In this document: one piece after another, positions 25,725-38,000 of the stretch
Position numbering within the stretch: the stretch's first letter is position 1
Layout: each line of letters begins with the position of its first letter
Assembly (NCBI GenBank): GCA_018697195.1
Contig: CM031857.1
Coordinates: 92,824,617 to 92,888,616 of the forward strand
Source of the DNA: Certhia americana
Lineage: Eukaryota; Chordata; Aves; Passeriformes; Certhiidae
Direction: 5' to 3'
DNA: 64,000 nt
Position numbers and translations under genes: made by a program
Notes under the pieces: generated by a model
Database searches by the model: none
Seen by the model: the letters and a program-made list of their open reading frames with translations, nothing else
Told to the model about the DNA's origin: nothing

Positions 25725-27407
25725 AGGATTCCTAAACAATCAACAATCATTGTTTAGCTCTCTGAATTCTCAGCTTTGTCACCAGGTAGTAGCATTTCCA
25801 TTTCCCATTAAGAGGCTAGTCCTCCATGAGGAAACTTGCAGCCCATGATACAAACCAAGGGCCTGTTCAGATGAGCACATGCAGCATTATTAAAAAGGCT
25901 CTGAAGTCTACATGTCCTCAGGGAATTCTTGATGGCTTTGCATGACTAGTGTTTCACTGTGTGAAAGGAAATTCCAAGACTTAATTTCTACTTTCCACAG
26001 TGTGGAATAAAAGGTTTATTCCCTGTTGTTCTGTATGACCAGATAGGTAGACTTACTAATGTGAACACTGCATGCACAGGAAAACTTCCTAATAATAGGA
26101 TAGCAGACTTTCTAGGAATCCAGTGAGAACAAAATTATTTGCTTTGTGTGGTTAAGGATGTGAACATAATTGTTACCATAATTATTTTATTTTTTTATCT
26201 GGGAAACCTTCCTTACCATCTGTAACTGTAGGTGAAGGACTTTGTACTGAGGATGCTTTTCTAGGAAAGAATTGTTTCCATCTGCAGTCTAGGCAGAGGT
26301 GGCATGAGACTGAGTGTACCTTTGAGAAATTTAGAAATAGATGGCAGACATTAGCCTTGAGATAGCTGAATAACACCATTTTTAAATGACTACTGTTTGT
26401 TTTCTACACAACAGCTGTGAGAATAAGAGAAGGAAAGTATGCCAAAAATCTGCAAGCAGAGGAATAGAAGCTATCGAGACATCCTGAACATTGTTTTTGC
26501 TGCCAGGACTCAGCATGAAGAATGTATTTCACACCTGTTTTGAGTAAGAGTGGGAATTTTTTGTTTTTGCTGTGCTCTGTTTTGCTGTGAAGATATTTTT
26601 GGCTGTAGAAGAGTTATAGGTCTATAGTAGGCATTTTACCTGTGTGCTGTCAAAAATTCTGAGTGTTGTGGATCTTTAGATTGAAAGGCACAGGTTATTT
26701 CAGCACCTGGGGTTGCAGTAGTGAAGGTTTGTCATCAGGTAGGTATCTGCTCTATGTGGTTTGTGGGTACTACAGCAGGACTTTAGCTGATTTTATTTTA
26801 AAAATAAAAGTGCCTTGTAATTTCACAAAACACAATTTTATTGTCCTTATGGTGCAATTGGTACAAGCAGTGCCAAAGCTGCAAACATTGAGAACATTTA
26901 GAACAGTGAGAACTGCAAACAATAAGAGTTTAAATTAAAGGATGAGGGAGATTTAACTCAATAACTTGCAGCCAAGAAATGGTACAGACCTGCAGTGAAC
27001 AAACATATTTCCCTGTTAGGCTACTTGAACATCAGGATAGTAAAACATTGTCAGCAATGAGGTCTGGAGGGCCTTAAGGACTGTCCCAAGGGCCTGATTT
27101 GAAACCATTTTGCTCTAGCCAGGCATTTTCCTGGCTGTATGTAAAATGCTATTGGAGGAAGCAAGAAAGGAGTGAAAAATTCAAGACACCATTAACCATC
27201 TAGTTTTATAATTCATGTCCTGGTAGCTCATTTTCATATTTCTTTTTATTTGTTCTCTCTTTTAATGAAAACCTCTTGGGGGAGAAGATTTTATCTGAGT
27301 CATCCAGTCATGTTTTGCAAAAGCCTTTAGAAATTCCATGAAATTTTCCAGTTTATCTTATTTTATTTATTTATTTTTAATTATTTTTAAGAGTTCTCAT
27401 ATTTGTA
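25725..27407. other. Unique non-coding DNA
   Basis: No gene or transposon is recognised. A short stretch of TTTA-like units lies just before the CR1 fragment, at about 27359-27391. Confidence 0.6.
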
Positions 27408-27540
27408 GACTCATAGACTCATAGAATGGTTTGGGTTAGAAGGGACCTTAATGTTCATCCAGTTCCAACTCCCCATGGGTAGGAACTTCTTCAAGTAGAC
27501 CAGGTTGCTTAATTCCTTGTCAAACATGGCCTTGATATTC
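27408..27540 (-). mobile_element. CR1 LINE 3' end fragment, minus strand
   Basis: Read on the minus strand, it ends with the CR1 3' tail 'ccaaaccattctatgag' followed by a second copy of the octamer-like 'tctatgagt'. Upstream are the segments 'aaggtcccttctaaccc' and 'ggaactggatgaac'-like text. CR1 elements have no poly-A tail and end in short ATTCTRTG repeats. Only about 130 bases of the 3' untranslated end remain, a severe 5' truncation typical of CR1. Confidence 0.85.
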
Positions 27541-30500
27541 AAAACTTATTTTGCAGGTGTTAGACTGACTGTTGTTTGAATAGATTGAAAATTACAAGTA
27601 TAGAGCCCGTTACACAGGAAAATCAATAGAAATTTATTCTTATCTGTACTGTTTTCGTGTTATCAAAGGTAATATCTTTATTTGAGAGTTCAGGAGTGTC
27701 TTCATATTTTCTCAGTCTTGAACTACCCTGAAGAGGGCAGGGTCTTACCCACCAGACATACATTTTATATTCCTTATGTCTTCACATTGCAATATGAGTT
27801 AGCTATCAGAATATCGATGTTAATGGTTGTTTACCACTGTGTCTAACTTCTTTCAGTGGGGTCTGAGGCCCTGTGACCACACATCTGTAAATAGTGTCTT
27901 CCTTGAAGAGCTGGAGCTGTAGAGGTAGTCCTGATGAAACCAAACAAGAGACTTCCTCAAGAAGTCCTGATGTTGGAGAGTAACCTCTGTGACAAAGCTA
28001 ATGCCTAAGAGCAATGCAGCACGGTGTGTGCTATTGCTACTTACTAAAATAATCTGGGGCAATGCAGGCACCTTTTGGAGAATAAGAGGGGAGACAGCAG
28101 TAGCTGTTTTTGCAACACTGGAGTACTACCAAAGAACTTTTTATGTTTCATTTTCTTCTGTGTCAACTATTCTCAACCCAGAGTTTATGGAGTCAAAAAT
28201 GTTAGTTTGTAATTATAGGCAGTGTGTCTCTGTGTGTGTCTGTGTGTGAAATCGCAGTGTTTGTGCCTTGCAAATTACATGGGACACGATGTTGCCTAAC
28301 TTCTACCTTGCATATTCCTGCAATACATTTCTTGGAGAATGTAAAAATCATATTGACACAGGTTTCACTGAAAAAATAAAAAAAGAAACTTAACTAAAAC
28401 TTGTGGTGAACCTAAACAGAGTGGCTAAGATTTTACTGTAATATGTACCAGTGAGATTCCTCTGGAAAGAAAATGCTGTTCTAAGATCCATCCTGCTATG
28501 AAGCTCATTCCAAATTAGTTCCCTTGGTGAACAAACCAGTGTGTATTTTGTACATGGTACAAGTAATACATTCTCAGCTCCCAAATTTCCTCCTATGATA
28601 AGGATTTTGAAAGTTCTGCAATGTGAGGTGAAAAAATGGGATGGCTCCGGGAGAAGGACCCTTGGAGGAGGGAGAAAGATGGGTAAGGAGGTGAATGGCA
28701 AGACTGAGAACTCAGAAATGAACACTTTTTTCAATCATGCAGAAATTCTCTAAATAGACAGCTATGATTGCTATCCAAAGTGTGATTTACTCTTGAAAAA
28801 CCAGAATGGCTCTTAGAGAAATCCACATGAAAGAACAACTATTACTCACACATATAGGAGAAAGAACCCATCTATATCCCCTCTTGTATCAAATGGCAAC
28901 ATGCAGTCAAGTCCAAACAGTTGAACAAATAAAGTGTTAGAGTAGATTACCCCAAGGGACAATGAATATGCTGGAAACAATTCGGGAAAATGTCTTAACG
29001 AAGCAGGAAACCTGCAAAAGATTGAGAAAAATAAGATTGAACCAAAGAATCAAAGGGAAAGCTAACAGGCACTGTGCCTGTACTGAGAAATTGTAAATGA
29101 ATCCCAGCTCCAAGGTCACTTTGGCTGCATCCCAAATTCATGTCAGAGCAAAATTTGAGTGCATATCAGTCCTCCCCAACACTCTGGCTTCCATGTGAGG
29201 GAAACCCTGGTGTGAGGGCAGTCAAAGATATACAAAGCAGAGTCAGAAGGAAAAGGGAAGCTGAGGTGTGGGACCCACTGCCCTGTAGCCTTGACCTGAT
29301 CAAATGTCATTTGAGGCAAATGCTGCTAAATCTCTGCAAATGGATTCAGTTTATGGAAACCTCAATGTCTCTGACAGCTGGAGCTGTTAACAGAGCTATT
29401 AATAGCAGGATATCAATAAAGGAGTGATATACTGCTGGCTGTCTTGATTAAAACATTTCCATTGTGTACTAGTTACATTTATTAAAGATATGTGATTTTT
29501 ATGTACTGATTAGGCTTGTAAGTTTAACCAATCAATAATGACCTTGAAAAATAAGATGAAATAAATACAAACACCTAATAGTTTTGAGATAATCCTAAAT
29601 TATGACTGGACAGGCTAATATACTTTAAAGATTGGCCAAAATTATGTCAACATAGAATATATGATATACAATCCCACAGAAAAATGTTAGCTTAGTGAAC
29701 AGGACTTTGTGATCTAACATCTCTTGCATTCACTCCTATCAAGTTTTGGTCCCAAACATTCTTTTTTTTCTTTATGAAGATTTAAAAATAATTGTACAAA
29801 TTTGGTCTGTCCAGAAATACTTGGCCTGATTCTTCAATTCATCATGGTTTTGGTGCTGGACGGTATCTGTCGAATTACTTGTGACACGTTCCTGCTCTAA
29901 GTAACAATTCACGTAGTAAACTCAGTGGAGTACATCTGTCTCCTGTATCAAGAAGAGCATTCAGCTGCCTGATTCTGGGACTGTAGCATTAACCCTAATT
30001 CTGCTAAAGATTAATGTACCAGTTTTTAAATAAACGATTTAAGAATAATGATTTCATGCTGCAGCAAAGTTACCCAATATAGAGGCACAATTCTCTCTAT
30101 TTGCTGGTAAAAAAAAATGGTCTGTTGAGTTTCTGTACTACAAATTGCAACAAATGCAATTCCTATAAAGATGTTTATTATTTAAATTCTGACTTTAATA
30201 AAGTTGGTGAAAACTGTATATTTCTGTACACAGATCTTTTGTGTAGTAGAAATTTCTTTACAGCAGAGAGAACACCATGATGCAAAGTACACTGCAGTCA
30301 CTGGCAACTAAGATTAACAGCTCAGGTGTCAATTGCACTGCTGACACATTTTCACTCGGAGCTTGGCTGAGTGCCCCGGCTCATTTCACAAAACCCTCTT
30401 CAACAGTAACATTCAGATTGTAACAGCTTTCACCTTCCATCCATCTGGTTGAGATGATTAATAAGCACCAGGATGGTAAAAGCCCCCCATACTTTAATAA

Positions 30501-31722
30501 AAAACCCTTTTGATCCTCTAAACTGTTTGGCCCACTATGGGCCTCTTGCCATGTGAGTGAGGACATACCTGGTAATCACAGTCCACTGACCATGTTACCA
30601 TAAGGAATGTATTTCCTCACATGTTCATTTTGCCATCCAACCACTGCATCTCTGTTGTAAGTAAGCCTGTTCTCAGACACCAGATGGGAACAATGTTGGA
30701 GAACACTCAAAAGGAGCTCTGCATTGAATAAAATGGGGAAATGCTTCCACAGGGCTCCAGGCAGCCCTTCTGAGAATGTCGTGCAGCTGTGAAAGTTGCT
30801 GTCAGATTAAGATCCTGGATGTTGAAACTCATGACAAAAAATAAAATTCTCAGGCTGAGGCACAGCACACTGCATTTGGCAAATCTTAAACACTTGTAGT
30901 TTAGTCATTCAGCTTCTTTCTCCCACCTCCTCCCTGTGAATATTCATGTGTAGTCTTAGGCTTGCTTACTGCCTTTTCACGTTCTTCGTGGTGGGTGCTG
31001 TGACTCACGTTGCTTGCCTCAGACTCCTTTCTCCTTGTTCCCCCACAGCTCCTCACATAACCTCCCACACACCAAAGACACCTCCCTCCATTCATTTCCT
31101 ATAGACTTCTGTGAGGAGTTGCTAGGCTTTTTCTTCCGCAGAAGATGCAATACCCCACAGAAACATCAAAACTTGCTGTCCTTATTCTCTGCTGAGCCAT
31201 CTGCAATGGGGAGCTCCTCCCCTACTCATCTTAGTCATCCTCTGCTACGACACAGCCATCTCTGACCTCACTTCTCTCTCTGTAACAACACCTACTACAC
31301 CTACATACAGAAGCTGACGCAGCGCTCTGACTCTTCTTCCTGTGACACAATCATCCGGTGCTTCATCCCTGCTGAGTTAATTTTTGTCGTTCAGTGTTAC
31401 TGGTGCTGCCTATCCAGAGAAGAATGCCCTTTTTCTCAAGGAGGGATGTTGCTCCTAATTTGATCTCTTGTTGATATTTATGGAGGGTGTGCAACTGACT
31501 GGGGTTATGACTGGTGCTCAGAGTGATGCTGAGCTCCTGAGAATGAACAGAATGCAGAATCATGGTTGAAGCTTCTGCTACCAGATCCTTTTCAGACAGT
31601 ACTGATATGTGCCAGTACCAATCTGTCACTGATCAGACAATTATAAAATGGCCCTAAACATGTGATCTGAGCTGACGTTAAGTATAGGAGAGCACAGGTT
31701 AAGAAAAGCTGCAAAGATACTT
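27541..31722. other. Unique non-coding DNA with a TG-rich patch
   Basis: A TG/TC microsatellite of about 28 bases lies at 28221-28248. A C- and T-rich, slightly GC-richer patch lies at about 30910-31370. I recognise no gene in it. The longest open frame is 114 codons on the minus strand (28390-28734), without a domain. Confidence 0.55.
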
Positions 31723-31782
31723 AAAAAAAAAAACAAAACAAAAAACCCAAACAAACAAAAAAAAAACCCCAAAACAACAAAC
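31723..31782 (+). repeat. A/C-only low-complexity tract
   Basis: About 60 bases are composed almost only of A and C, with A runs broken by one to four Cs. It is the complement type of the T/G tract at 8220-8274. Confidence 0.85.
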
Positions 31783-34132
31783 ATGGTCATTCAGTTAGTG
31801 CAGTTTGGTGAGTGCTTTCTAGAATATATTACAGGATGAGCTCTGTGGATCAAAAGTAACTTGAAGAAAACCAAGCTATTCCAATATCAGTGAGGTCAGA
31901 CATCAGCACCAGTCATTGTCTTAAAAAATGATCCAGGCTCATATGAAAACATAAGCAGTTAAAATAAAAGACTTCGAGAAAGCAATGAAAAGATGAGGTG
32001 ATTCAGTGGATTTTGCACAAACTTTAGAAGCCCTTATGTTTTGAAAATCATTTTAAAATAAAGTGGGTTTTTTCTTATACTGATTTCAAGAACTTCAGAT
32101 GCCTTTCATTTAGTTAATAGCTTGTGTATAGAACAGGTTCAATAGCTCAGCGTTGAAGTGGTCTTATGCTTCCTTCAATTTTATTACACTAGGTAAAATC
32201 ACTCTTGTGTTTAAATTAAGAAAAAAAAAAGTTCCATTTTGGTCAGAATTTTCAGCTGAAAAGAGTCACATTTCTGTGAGGTCTACTTTATTATACCAGT
32301 TCTAAAGACTCCAGTTGGTAAAATGGTAAACTTGCACTCTAGACTTTTATGCTGAGCTTATATGTGCATGTAGAAAATTACATTTATATTATGAATCAAT
32401 ACATGATAATCTTGGAGAAAGTAATGACATAAATTTTTTTATATGTGACTTCTTGAAGAAATTTTATTTGGGTTTATTCCAAGCTCTACTGTACAGTGCT
32501 TCTTTCTGGCAATGGGATACTAAAAGCATACATATTCCATAACTCCTACGCTTCCTGCTATAAAAAGCTACAGAACAGCATCTATGTTATGCCATCCATA
32601 GGGATACTACAAGAGCTTGTTGAAATCTTATTTTTATTTTGAGATGTCCAGTAGAAATGTTTCCTTTTCTACATTTTGGTATAATTTCAGTTGACTTCAC
32701 ACTAATAAAAAAGGTATCTCTTTTTCAGAAGAATGAAAAGACAAAAAGCCATTTGCAAAATATTTTTTTTCTGACTGAGTCAGTGGACTTATATAGTTTG
32801 TCTCATCTGAGACAGGTGCCTTTCTGCTGCATGATGATAGACCTATGTTCTGAATCAGGGGCTTTTGCCTATGATTACATGTGGGGGTATGGAACTTACA
32901 GAGTAGAAATAATTATTTTGGAAAAGTGCTTTGAACAGGTAACAGCTTAAAGTGACCACTGTACATCTGCCAGCAGTTGAAAACCATTTTAAAGAGAAAA
33001 GACATGGAAAATACATAAACACTTTAGCTGTCAGGATCTATGTAGGACTAGATAAAGCAGGATTCAGAAAAATTATCACATGAACTAAATTGCTGAAGCA
33101 GTCTAATCACTGGAGAAAAGTTTGCAAAGCTACTAACTTCTGTAAGAGTTGCAAAAGGAGCTATTGCAGTCCTCTAAGTTTATTTACAGTAAAAACAATT
33201 ACTTAGCCATGCATTCCCTTAAAAGTTTGGCTGTCTTCCATGTTTCAGGTGGTGTGCTTTAATATAGCTGTGTGGCAAAGTCCACAAACACCAAAACAGC
33301 TTATATGGATATTCTTAAGTAGTAGTATTTTTTTCTCCCCAACAACTTAATTTTAAACACTTAGTAAAATACTTGGCTGTGAAGAAAAGTTTAAGCAGTG
33401 CCTCTCCCATAGATGGTATAAAGCCAGTCAAGGCAAAAAACCCTTACATGTTCACATTTTGTGGTTTTCCTTTATAAACTGACACAGTTGAGGGTGTGTA
33501 TGATGACTATTTGAGTTTTTCAAGTCCACCCAGTGTTTAGGAGTGCTTGATACTACTGACTTGCCAGGAATTTATTTTATGCATATATCTGAATGCTGTT
33601 CATGAGAAGATGACCAGCATCAAATATGAATAATGTTTTTACACAGAAAATTGTTAGTTTATTCCCATTTAGCAGAACAAAAATTCTCTGTGTATTTCCT
33701 GCCACTGCCATCCTTCAGGCTCAGTTAATGAAATTAGGATAGTAATGGAGACTTTCTGTACCAACTAGTTAGTGTTTTCAAACCAAAATTATTCACTTCA
33801 ATTTGCCCCAGAGATAGATGCATCATGGATCCGTAAACATTTTTAAAAAGGTAAGAGCTTTACAGGCTAGGAAAAGAATTTTAGTGAAAGACGTAATAAA
33901 GATTTAATGATTTTAAAGTTTTGGATTAAGAGTAGTGTTGTCTAAGCCCTGAAGAACATTTCAGGGAGAATTTGTGAAGCTAAGGGCAACCTATGCTTAG
34001 AAAGCTATAAGCACTTCCCTGTAGGTCAGAAATGAGCTTAGAATATTGCCTTTTCAACGCTCTCTACCTGTGTACAAAGATCAGAAGACTACATCTATAG
34101 AGTTTTCCTTGCAAAACTCATGCTTAAGACTT
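31783..34132. other. Unique non-coding DNA
   Basis: No gene or transposon is recognised. A 103-codon open frame at 32639-32950 has no domain and is judged a chance frame. Confidence 0.6.
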
Positions 34133-34297
34133 GTCTTGTCTTCTTCTCTTCTCTTCTCTTCTCTTCTCTTCTCTTCTCTTCTCTTCTCTTCTCTTCTCTT
34201 CTCTTCTCTTCTCTTCTCTTCTCTTCTCTTCTCTTCTCTTCTCTTCTCTTCTCTTCCTCTCCTCTTCTCTTCTCTTCTCTTTCTCTTCTCGTCCTCC
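34133..34297 (+). repeat. TTCTC pentanucleotide satellite, left side of gap
   Basis: A near-perfect array of TTCTC runs from about 34144 to 34256, some 22 copies. It becomes imperfect up to the gap, with changes to CTCTCC-like units and one 'gtcc'. The strand is purely pyrimidine over more than 100 bases, so it has the composition required for a triplex-forming (H-DNA) tract. Confidence 0.97.
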
Positions 34298-34655
34298 NNN
34301 NNNNNNNNNNNNNNNNNNNNNNNNNNNNNNNNNNNNNNNNNNNNNNNNNNNNNNNNNNNNNNNNNNNNNNNNNNNNNNNNNNNNNNNNNNNNNNNNNNNN
34401 NNNNNNNNNNNNNNNNNNNNNNNNNNNNNNNNNNNNNNNNNNNNNNNNNNNNNNNNNNNNNNNNNNNNNNNNNNNNNNNNNNNNNNNNNNNNNNNNNNNN
34501 NNNNNNNNNNNNNNNNNNNNNNNNNNNNNNNNNNNNNNNNNNNNNNNNNNNNNNNNNNNNNNNNNNNNNNNNNNNNNNNNNNNNNNNNNNNNNNNNNNNN
34601 NNNNNNNNNNNNNNNNNNNNNNNNNNNNNNNNNNNNNNNNNNNNNNNNNNNNNNN
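34298..34655. other. Assembly gap (358 N)
   Basis: A run of undetermined bases lies inside a tandem array. The length is not a round number, so it was probably estimated from a scaffold or read-pair distance. Array type changes across it, so it most likely hides more tandem repeat. Confidence 0.98.
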
Positions 34656-34775
34656 CTCTCCTCTCCTCGAACTCTCCTCTCCTCGAACTCTCCTCTCCTC
34701 GAACTCTCCTCTCCTCGAACTCTCCTCTCCTCGAACTCTCCTCTCCTCTCCTCGAACTCTCCTCGAACTCTCAGA
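34656..34775 (+). repeat. 16-base tandem repeat, right side of gap
   Basis: The marker hexamer CGAACT recurs every 16 bases five times (starting near 34668, 34684, 34700, 34716, 34732). It then recurs after 21 and after 11 bases. The spacer between hexamers is always a whole number of CTCCT pentamers: two, then three, then one. The array is therefore a hexamer set into a pentanucleotide array. Each unit carries one TCGA site with a CpG. Confidence 0.95.
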
Positions 34776-34901
34776 ACAAACCTCATGAGTGAATAGTGGC
34801 AGGACAAATGAGTACCATGATAAATGTAGGATCAGGCAGAATATGCAAGAGAAAGTATATTCCAGGGCCACATAGAGAAGAGGTAGAAGACATTCTTGTC
34901 C

Positions 34902-35015
34902 CTGGTGGTTGGGTTGGAACTAAATGGTCTTTAAGGTCCCTTCCAACCCCTGCCATTCTATTTTTCTATGATAATATGATTCCTATGACTCCATGATTCT
35001 ATAATTTTATGAAGG
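34902..35015 (+). mobile_element. CR1 LINE 3' end fragment, plus strand
   Basis: It contains 'gtctttaaggtcccttccaa' and 'cccctgccattcta', followed by several decayed octamers (ttctatg, attcctatg, ccatgattctat) up to about 35010. This is the CR1 3' untranslated end with its octamer tail expanded to about four degenerate units. It begins about 125 bases after the end of the tandem array. Confidence 0.85.
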
Positions 35016-38000
35016 TCTAACCTGTGTACGGATGTCTGTTCCCAGATATCTGCTGAGTCTATGACCCAAACTGCAGCCCCCCATTCCAGCCTGGGTTCAC
35101 AGGGTTTTGACAGAGGTTTTAAATTCCAGTCAGTCTTACTTCAGGAGCCTAAGCTTCTGTTTGTCGTTGAAAAATGGAGTAAATTAGCTTGCTCAAAGCT
35201 TAGTGGTATGGCAAGATGATCAATATAGGTACAAAAAGTAGTTTATTGCAGCTATCTGAGATACTGTTTCCATCTGAGATACTGCAGTGTAGATGTTTAG
35301 GGGTCTCACTTTAAATTCAAATTAGTAAAGAGTGAAAAAGGCAAGGATATTTGCATGCATGTGTGTAAGAGACTGTTGAAATAGGTGACTAAATGTCTGA
35401 TACATTTGTATCTGAGAAAGGCTAAAATTTTCAGACAAGATTTTTTTTTTTTTTTTTCATTCTGAGTCCTTGCCATGAAATAAAAATGTTTCTTTAATTC
35501 AGCTTTTGACAGATTAGCAAGTGGTTTCTTAGCTTGCTGGCATATGCTTAGGTCAGCAGTAGTAAGCAACATTTAAGAATATTGATTGAGTTTTATCTGT
35601 TCTTTAGATTCAATTTATATTACTTTTGAGCTTTATAGTATTTCTGTATGTATCAATTACAAAAAAACCCAGAGGCTCTGTGCTTCTCCCTGGACATCAC
35701 ATGGCCATATGAAAGAAATGATAACATTCTCCAATCCTAGAATTAACTAGAAATGGTCTGAGTCACACATTCAGCACATGCAAAAATGTTCCCAAATTAG
35801 GAAATATTCAAATTCCGAGTTTTGTTTCAGCTTATTATAAAGCTGTGAGCTAGCTGTGAATGTCAGAAGAAATCCAGATTTTACCAAGCTCTGTGAATGT
35901 TCAACCTCAGGATAAGGGGTTTGTCTTCAAGTCCACATCTAGATTCACTAAATGTCTGATCTAATTTCCTAAGGATGTAGAACTTAACTGACCACATTGA
36001 CTCTTAGTAGGTGTCTAATAAATACTGAATGAAGTGGCCAATTGTAGTCAATCTGGAAAGAGTGGTAGGCACCTCAGAAATGCAATGTGAGGCAATGCCT
36101 ACAAGTATTGTGAGTGATGGATGCTCCATGGAGCATTCCTGACACTCTTTTGCATGAAATAAGTATGCTCCCTTGCTTAAAGTGTCAAGAGACCTAAAAG
36201 CCTAGCTACATACATTAAGCAATTTAGGGCATTCAGGGGCCTAGAGAATCTCTCTTCCAAAACCCTACATGATTAGAACTGTGAGCGCAATGAGAATGAG
36301 TTGGCAGCATAAGAGGAGCTGAAACTAAGCTTTGAACTGAAGTTTGTGCTTGAATAGAAGTCTAATGAAATTCAGTGAATATAGTCCAAAGTCTTGTAGC
36401 AAAGAATTAGTAAAACAAAGAAACCAACGAGCAAAGTACATATGTTTATTAAGAGTCTAATAAAAGTCTTTGAAGATACACAGGTATGAGTTTATAACAT
36501 ACTAGATTCCCAGAAAGTTATAAGGCTGTAAAAGAAGTCAGAAATGTTATGAGATCATAATTTCTGCCTCTGAACAGCCTATACCTTCTTAGGTATTGCA
36601 ACCCATGTGTTCCATGTACTAGTATACTTTCTTCAGTTACACAATTATAATTATAATTATTACACTTGATAGCACAGTAACTTCTTCCAGGAAAACAGAA
36701 CCCACAGAAATATTACTCTTGGAAAAGTTTAAGACAACTGGGAAAGGAAGAAATCCTATTTGTAGTAATATTTGTGGGAAAAGCTCTTGGAAGGTAAGAT
36801 TGAGCAAGGAATGTTTGCTGAAAAAGGTCTTCTTATCAAAATTATAAATTACCACATTTTGAAACAATGTAGGATGTGGGAACAATGAAATACTGTAGGA
36901 GCACTTTATCATAATTTTTTAGTGAATTTACCAAAGCTCCACTGTAATTTTCAAGGTTTATAGCACACGTGACTAACTTGTTCCTTGCAGACTGGTTCAT
37001 GCCTGCCTGAAAAGTAAAATAAGCCTAGCAGATAGTTTCTAGTCATTATTTCTCAGTTGTTCCTTTTCCATATTCCTATTTTGTGTCTAGGTAAGTTCCA
37101 AGAAAGAACAAATTAATTTCATATATGATAGTGGGCACCTCAATCTTGAGTAATACAGGCCCCGTATTTTGGAAGAAACTATCAACCTGGCAAGAACAAA
37201 TTCCTTGTATGTTCAAAATATTCCCATTAGACCCATTAGCTCTTGATTCCTTAATGGTTTTCTGTTTTAATCCTGCACCATCAGCAATATTTTGTTTCTA
37301 GAATTTTGTCCCCTGGAGGTCTCAGTAACTGGTGAATTAAATTGTTGAATAGTTGTCTATACGGAGCCTCTAATACAGGCAATGAGCAACAGCACAAGGG
37401 TTTTCCAAAACATATCAGAACCATTCCCAGTTATGATTTATCCAAGCCTTTGGTTGGAACCTTCTAAAGCTCAGAAAACATCAACATTGCTTTTTCCTCT
37501 CCATTTTCTGAGGAGGCAGAGGAGTGGTGCTAAAGGCTGTTACATCGCACAGGTGTGTTTCTAACAGAGAATACTTAATGACTGATGGAAAAGCATTCCA
37601 GCAGGCAGACATTATGGGTGGGCTAATATGCCTGAGATACAAAATATAGGATTCCTTTGCCAAAACACAGGTACATAGGTGCCATTTTTGACATTTGAGG
37701 GTATCCAAGACAGTTGAACAGAGCTAGATGATATAGGATATGAGAAAAATCTCTATGTTTCATCAGAGACACTACCTTTGGGCAATTGAGCCTCACTCTA
37801 CATGTTCCTTTAGTACTCTAGGAAGGCTCTGGATTGCATGTAGATAACCATGAATAGGTAAAGGTGTATAGACAAACACAGAAAAAAAAATCTTAATTAG
37901 AGATCTTAATCTAAATCTCGTGTGGGTCTACTGCAGATATCCTCCCTGTAGTTATCTAAGGATCCTTCATTTTAGCCTAAATGTGTCCTTTCTGGAATTC

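Noticed and set aside
34656..34775. Regularly spaced repeats that could suggest a CRISPR array
   Set aside because: The spacers are themselves pentamer repeats of 5-15 bases, not unique 25-40 base spacers, and the DNA is vertebrate.
34046..34871. Several open frames of 221-258 codons crossing the array and gap
   Set aside because: They consist of unknown bases and pentanucleotide repeat translation. They stay open only because the array lacks stops and the gap is undetermined.
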